A stretch of 47,882 nt of DNA from Streptomyces sp. SM11. GTDB taxonomy: Bacteria; Actinomycetota; Actinomycetes; Streptomycetales; Streptomycetaceae. The notes below the pieces were generated by a model. That model was not told the DNA's origin. It did not search any database and was given only the letters and a program-made list of their open reading frames with translations. Location of the stretch: NCBI RefSeq assembly GCF_002910905.1, contig NZ_NEUE01000184.1, positions 1 to 47,882 on the forward strand, read 5' to 3'. The translations under genes and the position numbers were made by a program. Positions 36,266 through 44,715 of this stretch are shown here, piece by piece. How positions within the stretch are numbered: the stretch's first letter is position 1; each line of letters opens with the position of its first letter.

Positions 36266-38908
36266 ATGACCCGACAGGACGTGCGGACCGAGGACCGCGT
36301 CAAGACCGACGCGCCGTCCGACGCCGAGGTCGCCGTGGACCGTCTGGTCGCGGCCGGTCTCAAGGCACTCGCCGACTACGAGAGCCTCACCCAGGAACAG
36401 GTCAACCACATCGTCAAGAAGGCGTCGGTCGCAGCCTTGGACCAACACACCGCGCTGGCCCGTCTGGCGGTCGAAGAGACGGGACGCGGGCTCTTCGAGG
36501 ACAAGGCCGCCAAGAACATGTTCGCCTGCGAGCACGTCACGCACAGCATGGGTCATATGAAGACCGTCGGGGTCATCGGCCGGGACGACATCGAGGACAT
36601 GGTCGAAATCGCGGAACCGGTGGGTGTGGTGGCTGCGGTCACCCCCGTCACCAACCCGACCTCGACCACGATTTTCAAGGCGCTGATGGCGCTGAAGACC
36701 CGCAATCCGGTGATCTTCGCGTTCCACCCCTCCGCCCAGCGGTGCAGCGCCGAAGCGGCCCGCGTCGTACGGGACGCGGCCATCGCCGCCGGTGCACCGG
36801 AGCACTGCGTGCAGTGGATCGCGGCCCCCTCCGTCGAGGCGACCAACACGCTGATGCGGCACCCCGGGGTCTCCCTGATCCTCGCCACCGGCGGCAACGC
36901 CATGGTCAAGGCCGCCTACTCGGCCGGCAAGCCCGCGCTCGGCGTCGGCACCGGCAACGTCCCCGCATACGTCCACCGCAGCGCCAAGCTGCGCAGGGCC
37001 GTCAACGACCTGGTGCTGTCCAAGTCGTTCGACAACGGCATGATCTGCGCCTCCGAACAGGCCGTCATCCTGGACACGGCGATCTACGACACGGCACTCG
37101 CCGAGTTCCGCACCCTGCACGCCCATCTGGCCACCCCGCAGGAGAAGGCGAAACTGGAGACCTTCCTGTTCCCCGCCACCGGCGGTTCCGGTGCCGGCTG
37201 CGAGCCCAAGGTCAACGCCGCCGCAGTCGGACAGAGTCCCGCGTGGATCGCCGCGCGGGCCGGGTTTTCGGTGCCAGAAAACACTTCGGTCATCCTGGTC
37301 GAGGCCGACCGAGTCGGTCCCGACGAGCCGTTGACCCGCGAGAAGCTCTGCCCGGTTCTCGCGGTGCTGCGGGCCGAGGACGAACGTCACGGCTTCGGCC
37401 TGGCCGCCGACATGGTCGCCTTCCACGGTCAGGGTCACAGCGCCGTCATCCACACGGAAGACGCGGCCGTGGCGGAGGCGTACGGCATGCGGATGAAGAC
37501 CGCACGGATCATCGTCAACTCCCCCTCTTCCCAGGGTGCGATCGGCGGCATCTACAACGGCTTGCTGCCTTCACTCACCTTGGGCTGCGGCTCCTGGGGC
37601 AGCACCTCGGTCTCCAACAACGTCTCCGCCGCCCAGCTGCTGAACGTCAAGCGCGTCTCCGCCCGCCGCAACAACCTCCAGTGGTTCAAGGTCCCACCGA
37701 AGATCTACTTCCAACCGCAGGCCATCCGCTACCTGACCTCCATGCTCGACGTCCACCGCGTCACCATCGTCACCGACGCCACCATGACCCGCCTCGGGTT
37801 CGTCGACCGGATCAGCCGCGTACTGCAGCAGCGCCGGGAACCGGTCACCCTCCAGATCATCGACAACGTCCAGCCCGAACCCAGCATCGGCTCCGTCCAG
37901 CACGGCGCCGGCCTCATGCGGGACTTCCGCCCCGACACGATCATCGCGCTCGGCGGCGGCTCCCCCATGGACGCCGCCAAGGTCATGTGGCTGCTGTACG
38001 AGCAGCCCGGCATCGACTTCGCCGACATGCGGCAGAAGTTCTCCGACATCCGAAAGCGTGCCTTCCGCTTCCCCACCCTGGGCAAGCTCGCCAGACTGGT
38101 CTGCGTGCCCACCACCTCCGGCACCGGAGCCGAGGTCACTCCCTTCGCCGTCATCTCCGACCCCGCCACCGGCAAGAAGTACCCCCTGGCCGACTACGCG
38201 CTCACGCCCAGCGTGGCCATCATCGACCCCCTCCTCACCACCGTCCTGCCCCCGGCCCTCGCTGCCGACAGCGGCTTCGACGCCCTCACGCACGCCGTCG
38301 AGGCGTACGTGTCGGTCTACGCCAACGACTTCACCGACGGCCTCGCGCTGCACGCCATCCGCCTGGTCTTCGGCCACCTGGAGGCAGCGGTCACCGACCG
38401 CGATGGCGCACCGGAAGCCCGGGAGAAGATGCACAACGCCGGCACCATCGCCGGCATGGCCTTCGGCAACGCGTTCCTCGGCATCGTCCACGCCATGTCC
38501 CACACTCTCGGTGCGACCTTCCACATCGCGCACGGGCGCACCAACGCCGTGCTGCTCCCCCACGTCATCCGCTACAACGGCACCATCCCGACGAAGCTGA
38601 CCGGCTGGCCCAAGTACGAGGACTACCGCGCTCCCGGACGGTTCCAGGACATAGCCCGCGCCCTGGGCCTGCCCGCCACGACACCGGCCGAGGGCGTGGA
38701 GTCCCTCGCCGCGGCCGTCGAGCGCCTGCGTGACGCCGTCGGCATCGAGCCGACGTTCAAGGCGCTGGGAGTCGACGAACGAGCATTCCTGGACACGCTG
38801 CCGCAGCAGGCCCTCAACGCCTACGAGGACCAGTGCGCACCGGCCAACCCCCGTATGCCGATGCTGGACGACATGCGGGAGCTGATGCGCACGGCCTACT
38901 ACGGCTGA
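36266..38908 (+). CDS. adhE: Bifunctional aldehyde-alcohol dehydrogenase
   Basis: The 880-residue protein is full length. An N-terminal CoA-acylating aldehyde dehydrogenase (about 15-450) has catalytic C261 in SFDNGMICASEQAV and an NAD loop around LATGGNAMVKAAY. A C-terminal iron-containing alcohol dehydrogenase (about 470-880) has GGGSPMDAAKVMW, TSGTGAEVTPFAV and the metal ligands in DALTHAVEAYVS and HGRTNAVLLPHVI. It reduces acetyl-CoA via acetaldehyde to ethanol, oxidising two NADH, and in other bacteria assembles into spirosomes. Start ATG 36266 follows GGAGG. It is the natural partner of pyruvate formate-lyase for fermentative redox balance and has a box upstream. Nothing indicates damage. 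Confidence 0.96.
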   Translation: MTRQDVRTEDRVKTDAPSDAEVAVDRLVAAGLKALADYESLTQEQVNHIVKKASVAALDQHTALARLAVEETGRGLFEDKAAKNMFACEHVTHSMGHMKTVGVIGRDDIEDMVEIAEPVGVVAAVTPVTNPTSTTIFKALMALKTRNPVIFAFHPSAQRCSAEAARVVRDAAIAAGAPEHCVQWIAAPSVEATNTLMRHPGVSLILATGGNAMVKAAYSAGKPALGVGTGNVPAYVHRSAKLRRAVNDLVLSKSFDNGMICASEQAVILDTAIYDTALAEFRTLHAHLATPQEKAKLETFLFPATGGSGAGCEPKVNAAAVGQSPAWIAARAGFSVPENTSVILVEADRVGPDEPLTREKLCPVLAVLRAEDERHGFGLAADMVAFHGQGHSAVIHTEDAAVAEAYGMRMKTARIIVNSPSSQGAIGGIYNGLLPSLTLGCGSWGSTSVSNNVSAAQLLNVKRVSARRNNLQWFKVPPKIYFQPQAIRYLTSMLDVHRVTIVTDATMTRLGFVDRISRVLQQRREPVTLQIIDNVQPEPSIGSVQHGAGLMRDFRPDTIIALGGGSPMDAAKVMWLLYEQPGIDFADMRQKFSDIRKRAFRFPTLGKLARLVCVPTTSGTGAEVTPFAVISDPATGKKYPLADYALTPSVAIIDPLLTTVLPPALAADSGFDALTHAVEAYVSVYANDFTDGLALHAIRLVFGHLEAAVTDRDGAPEAREKMHNAGTIAGMAFGNAFLGIVHAMSHTLGATFHIAHGRTNAVLLPHVIRYNGTIPTKLTGWPKYEDYRAPGRFQDIARALGLPATTPAEGVESLAAAVERLRDAVGIEPTFKALGVDERAFLDTLPQQALNAYEDQCAPANPRMPMLDDMRELMRTAYYG

Positions 38909-39872
38909 ACACGGGGCGGTCATCTCCGCGCGGAAGTGGGACTCCCCGGCGCTCACAGATCCGGATGATCCGGTGGGTGCGGGCGGCGGCCAGGTGGTGG
39001 GTGCGGCCCGGCAGGGCGGGCGAGAGCCACAGCAGCTGGCGGCCGGGATCGGTGACGACCTGCGCGGTCACGCCGTGGCGCCGGTTCTGGACGGGTCGTG
39101 GCAGCTCGCGAAGCCTCTCATCCCTCCGCAGCGCGGCCGTCGACCTGCTCGCCCAACGTGCTCCGGGTCTGCCTGGCCGCGCAGAAGTGGGCGTCCGGCT
39201 CGTCTGCGGTGCGGGATGATCAACCTGGTGCCCCGATAGGCGCCGTATGCGATGCCCGTTGTCCCGGCCTCCAGGGCGGGCCGGTCCGATTCTCGCAGGC
39301 GTGTGCGTCAGCCCTGTCCCCGGTGCGTGGTCGACGAGTCGGCCAGCAGCGACGGGGCCGTGAAGCAAGCTCTGACCTGGGAAACAATGGGCAGACGGAA
39401 GGCATGCCGCAACGCCGACCACCTCCCAGGAGCTCCTCCAGGGAGCACCGGGCAGGCCCCGCCGGTCCCGAAGACCGCCACGGGGCCCAGTAGACCCCGC
39501 CGCCAGAAGCACCGACTCGGCCCCGGAGGGGCCCGGCCGCATGCAGGGCTACCGTTCAGCTCCTGTACGAGCAGCGCGTGGGCGATGCGCCTGGCCACGC
39601 TGCCCCAACCGGACCGGCCAAGATCCGCAGCCTCAGCAACCGCGCGATGGTGCCCTTCAGATGCTGACGGCTCCTACGGAAGCTTCACTGCGTCACCACC
39701 CGCATCACCGAACTCGTCTGAGCCGTCGTCGCTCTTGGACCCGCCAGCTGATCAAGATGGAAAAGGCTCAGTAGGCCCCCGAGCACCCAGCACCAGGACG
39801 GGATACGGATCGGGGCCCAGCATGGCGGCCGTCAGTTGAAGCACGACCAGACCGTCGACAGGTTTCCGCAGG
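38909..39872. other. Gene-free stretch at the right edge of the island
   Basis: About 960 bases hold no intact gene. It contains the IS5-type fragment at 38935-39125. At about 39668-39754 (plus) a frame reads RLLRKLHCVTTRITELV then stop, oddly similar to RLLRKLRCSTNRVTDVV in the remnant at 1207-1410. Other open frames, such as 39252-39839, are low-complexity without domains. Confidence 0.5.
38935..39125 (-). mobile_element. IS5-type transposase fragment
   Basis: The minus-strand frame reads RRHGVTAQVVTDPGRQLLWL then SPALPGRTHHLAAARTHRII. This matches the central part of DDE-superfamily IS5-type transposases of Streptomyces (GxxLWLSPALPGRTHDLTAAR). Sequence on both sides is unrelated, so this is a short relic just after adhE. 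Confidence 0.65.
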
Positions 39873-40838
39873 TCAGCGCACTCGTCCACGTGGCTTCAGC
39901 GGGCTCGTGGGCAGTTCCGGGGCGGGTAGGCGGGCACCGTCGTAGCCCCGCACCTCACCGAACCGCGAGCCCTTCTCCCAGTCGTTTCGCGCCTGTACGA
40001 TCTCCTCACCGGATCGGGCGATGAAGTTCCAGAACATCACCAGCTCCTCCTCGAACGGCTCGCCGCCCAGGAGCATCAGCCCGGCGTCGGAGACGGCGCG
40101 CAGGGGCAGTTCGGTGCGGCCGCAGCCGAGGTAGAGCATCGAGCCGGGCAGCACGGGGACGCCGTCGACCTGGGCCTCGCCCGACATGGACAGGACCGCG
40201 TACTCGAAGTCGGGGTCCAGGGGCAGACGGGCCTCGGCACCACCGGTCAGGGTCACGTCGGCGCCGACGATCGGGGTGTACGCGGTGCCGGGCGAGGCCA
40301 CCCCGTCCAGTTCGCCCATGATGACGGTGGCGGCGAGGCCGGGGGCGGTGACGACGGGCAGGTCCGCGTGGTGCTGGAAGTGCGGCTCGACCTTGCGGTG
40401 CGCTTCCGGGAGCGCCACCCAGAGCTGCGCTCCGTGCAGTAGCCGGGCATGTTCCTTCGGGCTCTCCTCGGAGTGGCTGATGGCACGGCCTGCGGTCATC
40501 AGGCCCAGCTCGCGGGGGCGTACCGTCTGCAGGCTGCCGAGGCTGTCCCGGTGGAGGACCTCCCCGTCGTGGAGCCAGCTGACGGTCTGGAGTCCCATGT
40601 GGGGATGCGGCGGGACCTGCATGCCGGGCTCGTCGGCGATGTCGTCGGGTCCGTAGTGGTCCACGAAGGCCCAGGCGCCCACCATGCGCCGGCCGAGGTT
40701 GGGCAGCAGACGGCGGACCTCGGTGCCCTCGCCGAGCTGAACGCGGCGGGGGGCGAGAAGCTCACGGGCGGGCTCGGCGACGACGAAGCCGCGCCCTCCG
40801 CAGACGGAGGGAGTGGCCTGGCGATCGAGGTTGCTCAT
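39873..40838 (-). CDS. Pirin-family cupin protein
   Basis: The 321-residue protein has a pirin N-terminal cupin (about 40-150) with metal-ligand motif PPHPHMGLQTVSWLHDGEVLH and EESPKEHARLLHGAQLWVALP. A C-terminal cupin (about 170-290) ends WNFIARSGEEIVQARNDWEK. Pirins bind iron; some act as quercetin dioxygenases or redox sensors. Start ATG 40838 is chosen over the longer frame from 40883 because the pirin alignment begins near residue 15; its ribosome site is weak. It appears to lie outside the island, as no box is upstream. Confidence 0.92.
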   Translation of the reverse strand: MSNLDRQATPSVCGGRGFVVAEPARELLAPRRVQLGEGTEVRRLLPNLGRRMVGAWAFVDHYGPDDIADEPGMQVPPHPHMGLQTVSWLHDGEVLHRDSLGSLQTVRPRELGLMTAGRAISHSEESPKEHARLLHGAQLWVALPEAHRKVEPHFQHHADLPVVTAPGLAATVIMGELDGVASPGTAYTPIVGADVTLTGGAEARLPLDPDFEYAVLSMSGEAQVDGVPVLPGSMLYLGCGRTELPLRAVSDAGLMLLGGEPFEEELVMFWNFIARSGEEIVQARNDWEKGSRFGEVRGYDGARLPAPELPTSPLKPRGRVR

Positions 40839-40985
40839 GGCGCCCAACCTATTCCCGTAGGGGCGTGGAGCATCGGGTCCCACGCCAGAACTTTAGTGGA
40901 ATGTTCAACCAGTGCGCGGTGTTGTCATGGCTGAACGTACGGCGGGGCGGTCCGGAGGCGGTCCGCACCACACGAAGGAGGACAC

Positions 40986-41351
40986 GTGAGCGAGACCGAG
41001 ACATACTACGAGTTCGGCACCGCCGCCGACCGGTGGGACCGGGCGCAGATGTTCTTCGAAGCCAGGGAGTACCTGACGGCCGCACGGATCCTGGGCGGAC
41101 TCGTCGAGGAAGTGCCGGAGCAGGTCGCGCCCCGGCTGCTGCTGGCCCGCTCCTACTACCACTCCGCCCGGCTGGGGAAGGCCGAGGAGGAGCTGCGGAC
41201 CGTTCTGGAGCTCGACCCGGTGGAGAGCTACGCGCGCCTCATGCTGGGCCGGACCCTGGAGCGCCAGGGGCGGTCCGCGGACGCGGCGCCACACCTGCGG
41301 ATGGCCGCCGCCCTCACCGGCGACTTCGGTCCCGGAGCCACCCACTCCTGA
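40986..41351 (+). CDS. Small tetratricopeptide-repeat protein
   Basis: The 121-residue protein starts at GTG 40986 after GAAGGAGG. It has about two and a half TPR units: DRAQMFFEAREYLTAARILG, LLLARSYYHSARLGKAEEEL and ARLMLGRTLERQGRSADAAP. TPR proteins mediate protein contacts; no partner is evident. It is divergent from the pirin gene, and a strong terminator follows at 41373-41402. Confidence 0.85.
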   Translation: MSETETYYEFGTAADRWDRAQMFFEAREYLTAARILGGLVEEVPEQVAPRLLLARSYYHSARLGKAEEELRTVLELDPVESYARLMLGRTLERQGRSADAAPHLRMAAALTGDFGPGATHS

Positions 41352-41372
41352 ACCGCCGCCCCTCATCACCTG

Positions 41373-41402
41373 CCGGGCCCGCACCCATCGGTGCGGGCCC
41401 GG
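41373..41402 (+). terminator. Strong intrinsic terminator after the TPR gene
   Basis: A 13-bp perfect stem (core GGGCCCGCACC/GGTGCGGGCCC) with a CATC loop is followed by TCTCCTTT, a T-rich tail. It lies 22 bases after the stop. Confidence 0.85.
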
Positions 41403-41464
41403 TCTCCTTTACCCGCCGTTACGGGCATCGGACAATGGGATCTCCAGGACGAAGGGGTGGGGAG

Positions 41465-42133
41465 ATGCGGGGATCCGGGAGTGCCGCGTTACGCCGGGCA
41501 CGGTCAGCCACGCTCATCGGGCTGGCGGTGGCGGCCTCGGCCGGCTGCTCCGGCGGCGGAGACGGTGACGGCAGGACCGGGGAGGCGGCGGAGCGGACCG
41601 CCCGCCCGCCGGGGACCCACAGCTGGACCAGCAGACCGTGCGAGCCGCTCGCGGGCGCGGAGCCTGCCGAGGGTTTCACCCTCGGCAGCACCACCGGACC
41701 CGCCTCCCCCGACGCTCGGGAGGACATCGGCGAGAACGGTGCGCGGCCGCTGTACCGCCGGACCGGCTGCCTCGCGGACCTGAAGGCCCCGGACGGCACA
41801 TTATGGAAGCTCAGCACCACCGCCTCGGTGTACGAGGACACCGAGCCCGCCCGTCACGCGTACCGCGTCAAGGAGGATCTCGACCGTGCCCACGGGCGCG
41901 GGCCCGAGAAGGTCCACGACGCCGCCTACGCGATACCGGCCGACGAACAGGGCCGCCCCGGCCGCACCCTCCTCCTCTGGAACGGCGACCTCGTGCTCAC
42001 GGTGTCCGCGTACGCACCGCACGGAAGCACGGAACACGACGTGCGGAAGGCCCTCGACCGGATCGTCGTGAACGCGGCGCGCCGCTCGGAGGACGGCCTG
42101 CGTGATCACGACGCCTACTCCCCCGCGTCCTGA
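41465..42133 (+). CDS. Putative lipoprotein of unknown function
   Basis: The 222-residue protein starts at ATG 41465. It has an Arg-rich n-region, a hydrophobic stretch (ATLIGLAVAASAGC) and a lipobox ending at C28, then a Gly/Asp-rich linker. It should therefore be exported and lipid-anchored outside the membrane. The mature part contains two further Cys (CEPL and GCLADL) and FTLGSTTGPASPDAREDIGE; no known domain is recognised. Upstream GGGGTGGGGAG could be the ribosome site. A conserved actinomycete hypothetical is likely, but this is not verified. Confidence 0.75.
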   Translation: MRGSGSAALRRARSATLIGLAVAASAGCSGGGDGDGRTGEAAERTARPPGTHSWTSRPCEPLAGAEPAEGFTLGSTTGPASPDAREDIGENGARPLYRRTGCLADLKAPDGTLWKLSTTASVYEDTEPARHAYRVKEDLDRAHGRGPEKVHDAAYAIPADEQGRPGRTLLLWNGDLVLTVSAYAPHGSTEHDVRKALDRIVVNAARRSEDGLRDHDAYSPAS

Positions 42134-42198
42134 TGACCGCCCCGATGCCTCCATGGCCTGCCCCGGTGCTCCGGATCAGGTGTCCGGACGGGTGCTAG

Positions 42199-42777
42199 AT
42201 CTCACCGGCGGTCAACGCGGCGCCGCGGGAGGCCCGCTGCGACGACGCTCCCCCGGGCCGGTTCGGCCGGGAGCGCACGTGGGCGGCGGCAGGCCTGACG
42301 CCGGGAACCGGGCTCGCGCTGAGCGGGTCCTCCGGGCGGTGCCGCGAAACCACCACGGTGCCCGGCCTGGCCTCACGGGCCGAACCGGCCCAGGCCGGCC
42401 GGGACCTGACGCGCCGGGACCTGACGCGCCGGGCCGGCCGCCGCCTCGACGATGTGGCCGCCGCCGAGCCCGAGCGGGTGACCGCTTGGCTCGGCGCCCC
42501 CTCGGCGGCTCCGCACAGCGGCGAGTCGCTGCGCGATCCGGCCGGAAGGGTCGGCACATGGCTGGACTCCCTCGGCGGAGCGGGCGCACCCGGCGCGAAC
42601 TTCCTGGCGGTGGCCGAAGCCGCCGTCGTCCGGGCGGCGGTCGTCCATGGTCTGCGGCTGCCGGCGGAGGCGTTCTGGCGGCTGGACGTCGCCTGGCTGA
42701 CGCTGACCGAACCCAGCGGTCGGCCAGGCCGGTGGAACGTGGGACTGGGCCGCCACCTGGCCACCCCGGCCGGCTGA
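42199..42777 (+). pseudogene. Histidine phosphatase-family remnant lacking its N-terminus
   Basis: The frame, opened after a TAG at 42196, contains RRLDDVAAAEPERVTAWLGA, then SAAPHSGESLRDPAGRVGTW, FLAVAEAAVVRAAVVHGLRL and EAFWRLDVAWLTLTEPSGRP. This order matches the latter two-thirds of phosphoglycerate-mutase-like histidine phosphatases of Streptomyces. The N-terminal RHG catalytic motif is missing, the usual DFGRWAGR segment is scrambled by a tandem 15-base duplication (42403-42432), and VTH before the second catalytic His is altered to VAE. No good start is present; the first possible GTG is 42358. It is probably non-functional. Confidence 0.55.
42403..42432. repeat. Tandem 15-bp duplication
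   Basis: GACCTGACGCGCCGG occurs twice with no spacer, adding DLTRR-DLTRR to the histidine phosphatase remnant. It is an in-frame replication slippage. Confidence 0.85.
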
Positions 42778-42843
42778 ACGCCACGACGCGCCGCCTCCAG
42801 GGCAGTTGAACGTCCCGCCCGCCGCTCCCCGACCCGCCGAACG

Positions 42844-43581
42844 TCACAGCGCTTCGCTGTCCCGCCAGTCGGACCGGACCAGCACGGCCGTGGCGACGAT
42901 GCCGTCCTCGATCCGCCACAGCCCGTGCAGCGTCGTCGGCAGTGCCGGGTCGGTGAGCAGCAGACGGGCGGCGAAGGCGCCCTCGGCGGCAGCACCGCCC
43001 CGAGGACCGCCGACAACGCCCGGGCGGCCCGGGCTGTCCGGGACGCTGGTTCGACAGAACGTCAGATCTGCCTGGATGAAGTCGAGTTCGATGCCGGTGA
43101 CCGGATACCAGGCCTTGAAGACGCTCTCCTTGGCGCTGAACAGCATCCGGTCCCAGTGGATTTCGTCCGGGCCTTCGGGCGCGGGCGGACCGGTCCGCTC
43201 GCGTTCGGCGGGCAGCGTCACCAACTCCCGTACGCCGGTGGGGAGCGGGGCATGCGGCTCCGCGTCGATGCCCAGCGACAGCACGTCCGTCGCACGGGCC
43301 AGCGCCGCCGCCCGGTACCCGGCGCAGTGGGTGAGGCTGCCGACGATTCCCTCGGGCCACAGCGGTCTTCCCCGATGACCGTGGAGCACGGGCACGGGCG
43401 GCAGGCCGAGCCCGGCCATGGCGCGCCGGGCGCAGGCGCGGGCCGTCGCGAAGTCGTTCCTGCGTTTGGCCACGCTCTTGGCGACCAGTGCCTCCTCCTC
43501 CGGGAAGAGGGTTCCGTCCGGGACGCTCTCCGCACGTGTCGCCGCGCACGACACGTCGGCGGGCAGCAGCCGCTCGATCAC
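42844..43581 (-). CDS. 4'-phosphopantetheinyl transferase (Sfp/EntD type)
   Basis: The 245-residue protein shows the EntD-like N-terminus (LFPEEEALVAKSVAKRRNDF), GSLTHCAGYRAAALAR, the magnesium-binding GIDAEPH and the signature FSAKESVFKAWYP. It transfers phosphopantetheine from CoA to carrier proteins of polyketide, nonribosomal peptide or fatty-acid synthases. GTG start 43581 overlaps the stop of the upstream metallophosphoesterase gene (GTGA), so they are cotranslated; this pairing is common in Streptomyces. No carrier-protein genes lie nearby, so it may serve several pathways. Confidence 0.92.
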   Translation of the reverse strand: MIERLLPADVSCAATRAESVPDGTLFPEEEALVAKSVAKRRNDFATARACARRAMAGLGLPPVPVLHGHRGRPLWPEGIVGSLTHCAGYRAAALARATDVLSLGIDAEPHAPLPTGVRELVTLPAERERTGPPAPEGPDEIHWDRMLFSAKESVFKAWYPVTGIELDFIQADLTFCRTSVPDSPGRPGVVGGPRGGAAAEGAFAARLLLTDPALPTTLHGLWRIEDGIVATAVLVRSDWRDSEAL

Positions 43582-44558
43582 GAGGTGCCTCCGGGGGTGC
43601 GCGGTTGTGCGGTCGGTTCGGCGCCGGTCCGGGCCGGTGGGGCGGGTTCGCCCTCGTACGGGAGGATCTGCCGCAGCAGGCCGCGCGGGTGTCCCCGCTC
43701 GCGCCACTCCCGGGGGTAGCCGATGGAGACCTCCTCGAAGCGCACCCCGTCGTACCAGGTCGTACGGGGGATGTGGAGGTGGCCGTAGACGACGGCGGTG
43801 ACGTTGAAGCGGCGGTGCCAGTCGGCGGTCAGTTCGGTGCCGCACCACTGGGCGAACTCCGGGTACCACATCACCGACGTGGGTTCCCGCACGAGCGGCC
43901 AGTGTCCGGCGAGGACGAGGGGTATCTCGGGGTCGTGCTCCGCAAGCCGGCCTTCGGTGGTGGCGACCCGGGCGCGGCACCAGTCGTCCCGGGTCGGATA
44001 GGGATCCGGGTGAAGGAGGTACTCGTCGTTGCACACGATGCCGGACTCGTGCGCGACAGCGAGCGACTCCTCCTTCGTGTGCGTTCCCGGGGCGCGGAAA
44101 GTGTAGTCGTACAGGAGGAAGAGCGGCGCGATCGCCACCGGTCCGTCCGGACCCGGCCAGCGCGGGAACGGGTCTTCCGGAGTCGTCACTCCGAGGCCCC
44201 GGCACAGCTCGACGAGGTGGTCGTAGCGGGCCTGGCCGCGTAGTTGGACCGGGTCCTTGTTCACGGTCCACAGCTCGTGGTTGCCGGGGGTCCAGATCAC
44301 GTGGGCGAAGCGTTCCGCGAGCAGTGCGAGCGCCCACCGGATGTCCTCGGGCTGCTCCGCCACGTCGCCCGCGACGATCAGCCAGTCCGCGCCGGACGTC
44401 GGGTGCAGGGACTCCACGACGGGCCGGTTGTCGGTCACCGCCGCGTGCAGGTCGCTCACGGCCAGCAGACGGCCCGCGCCCTGCTGTGGGTGCCCGTCGC
44501 CGGGGGAGGGAACGGCGGCGGGAGCACCGTGCGGTGCGGGGTCGCTCGGAGGAGGCAT
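43578..44558 (-). CDS. Metallophosphoesterase
   Basis: The 326-residue protein has a calcineurin-like phosphoesterase fold: LLAVSDLHAA (motif D-x-H), LIVAGDVAE (GD), TPGNHELW (GNHE), VLAGHWPL and YGHLHIPRTTWYDG (GHxH). These supply a two-metal site. The substrate is unknown. It is upstream of and overlaps the phosphopantetheinyl transferase; a role in CoA/carrier metabolism is only suggested by the pairing. ATG 44558 is the assumed start; the first 28 residues are Pro/Gly-rich and may be a longer annotation than real. Confidence 0.88.
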   Translation of the reverse strand: MPPPSDPAPHGAPAAVPSPGDGHPQQGAGRLLAVSDLHAAVTDNRPVVESLHPTSGADWLIVAGDVAEQPEDIRWALALLAERFAHVIWTPGNHELWTVNKDPVQLRGQARYDHLVELCRGLGVTTPEDPFPRWPGPDGPVAIAPLFLLYDYTFRAPGTHTKEESLAVAHESGIVCNDEYLLHPDPYPTRDDWCRARVATTEGRLAEHDPEIPLVLAGHWPLVREPTSVMWYPEFAQWCGTELTADWHRRFNVTAVVYGHLHIPRTTWYDGVRFEEVSIGYPREWRERGHPRGLLRQILPYEGEPAPPARTGAEPTAQPRTPGGTS

Positions 44559-44715
44559 GGGCGCTGATTCCCGATCTGTCGGCAGTGGTCCGGCTCCGTC
44601 CGCACGGTGGGGAGCCGCTGGGAACGTAGCCTCTCACGCTCCCCTCGCGGTTCCCCCGGGGTTTCGGACGGCGGGCACGTCGGCCGGGGCGGGGTCGCGG
44701 CCGGGGGGCGTGTCG

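Noticed and set aside
35888..37453. 521-codon minus-strand frame across the adhE start
   Set aside because: Low-complexity antisense shadow; no ribosome site and no recognisable motif.
36172..38733. 853-codon open frame overlapping adhE on the same strand
   Set aside because: It is Arg/Pro/Gly/His-rich with no domain and is the shifted shadow of the intact AdhE frame in GC-rich DNA.
37571..38956. 461-codon minus-strand frame opposite the 3' half of adhE
   Set aside because: Gly/Val/Asp-rich composition typical of antisense of a GC-biased gene; no motif.
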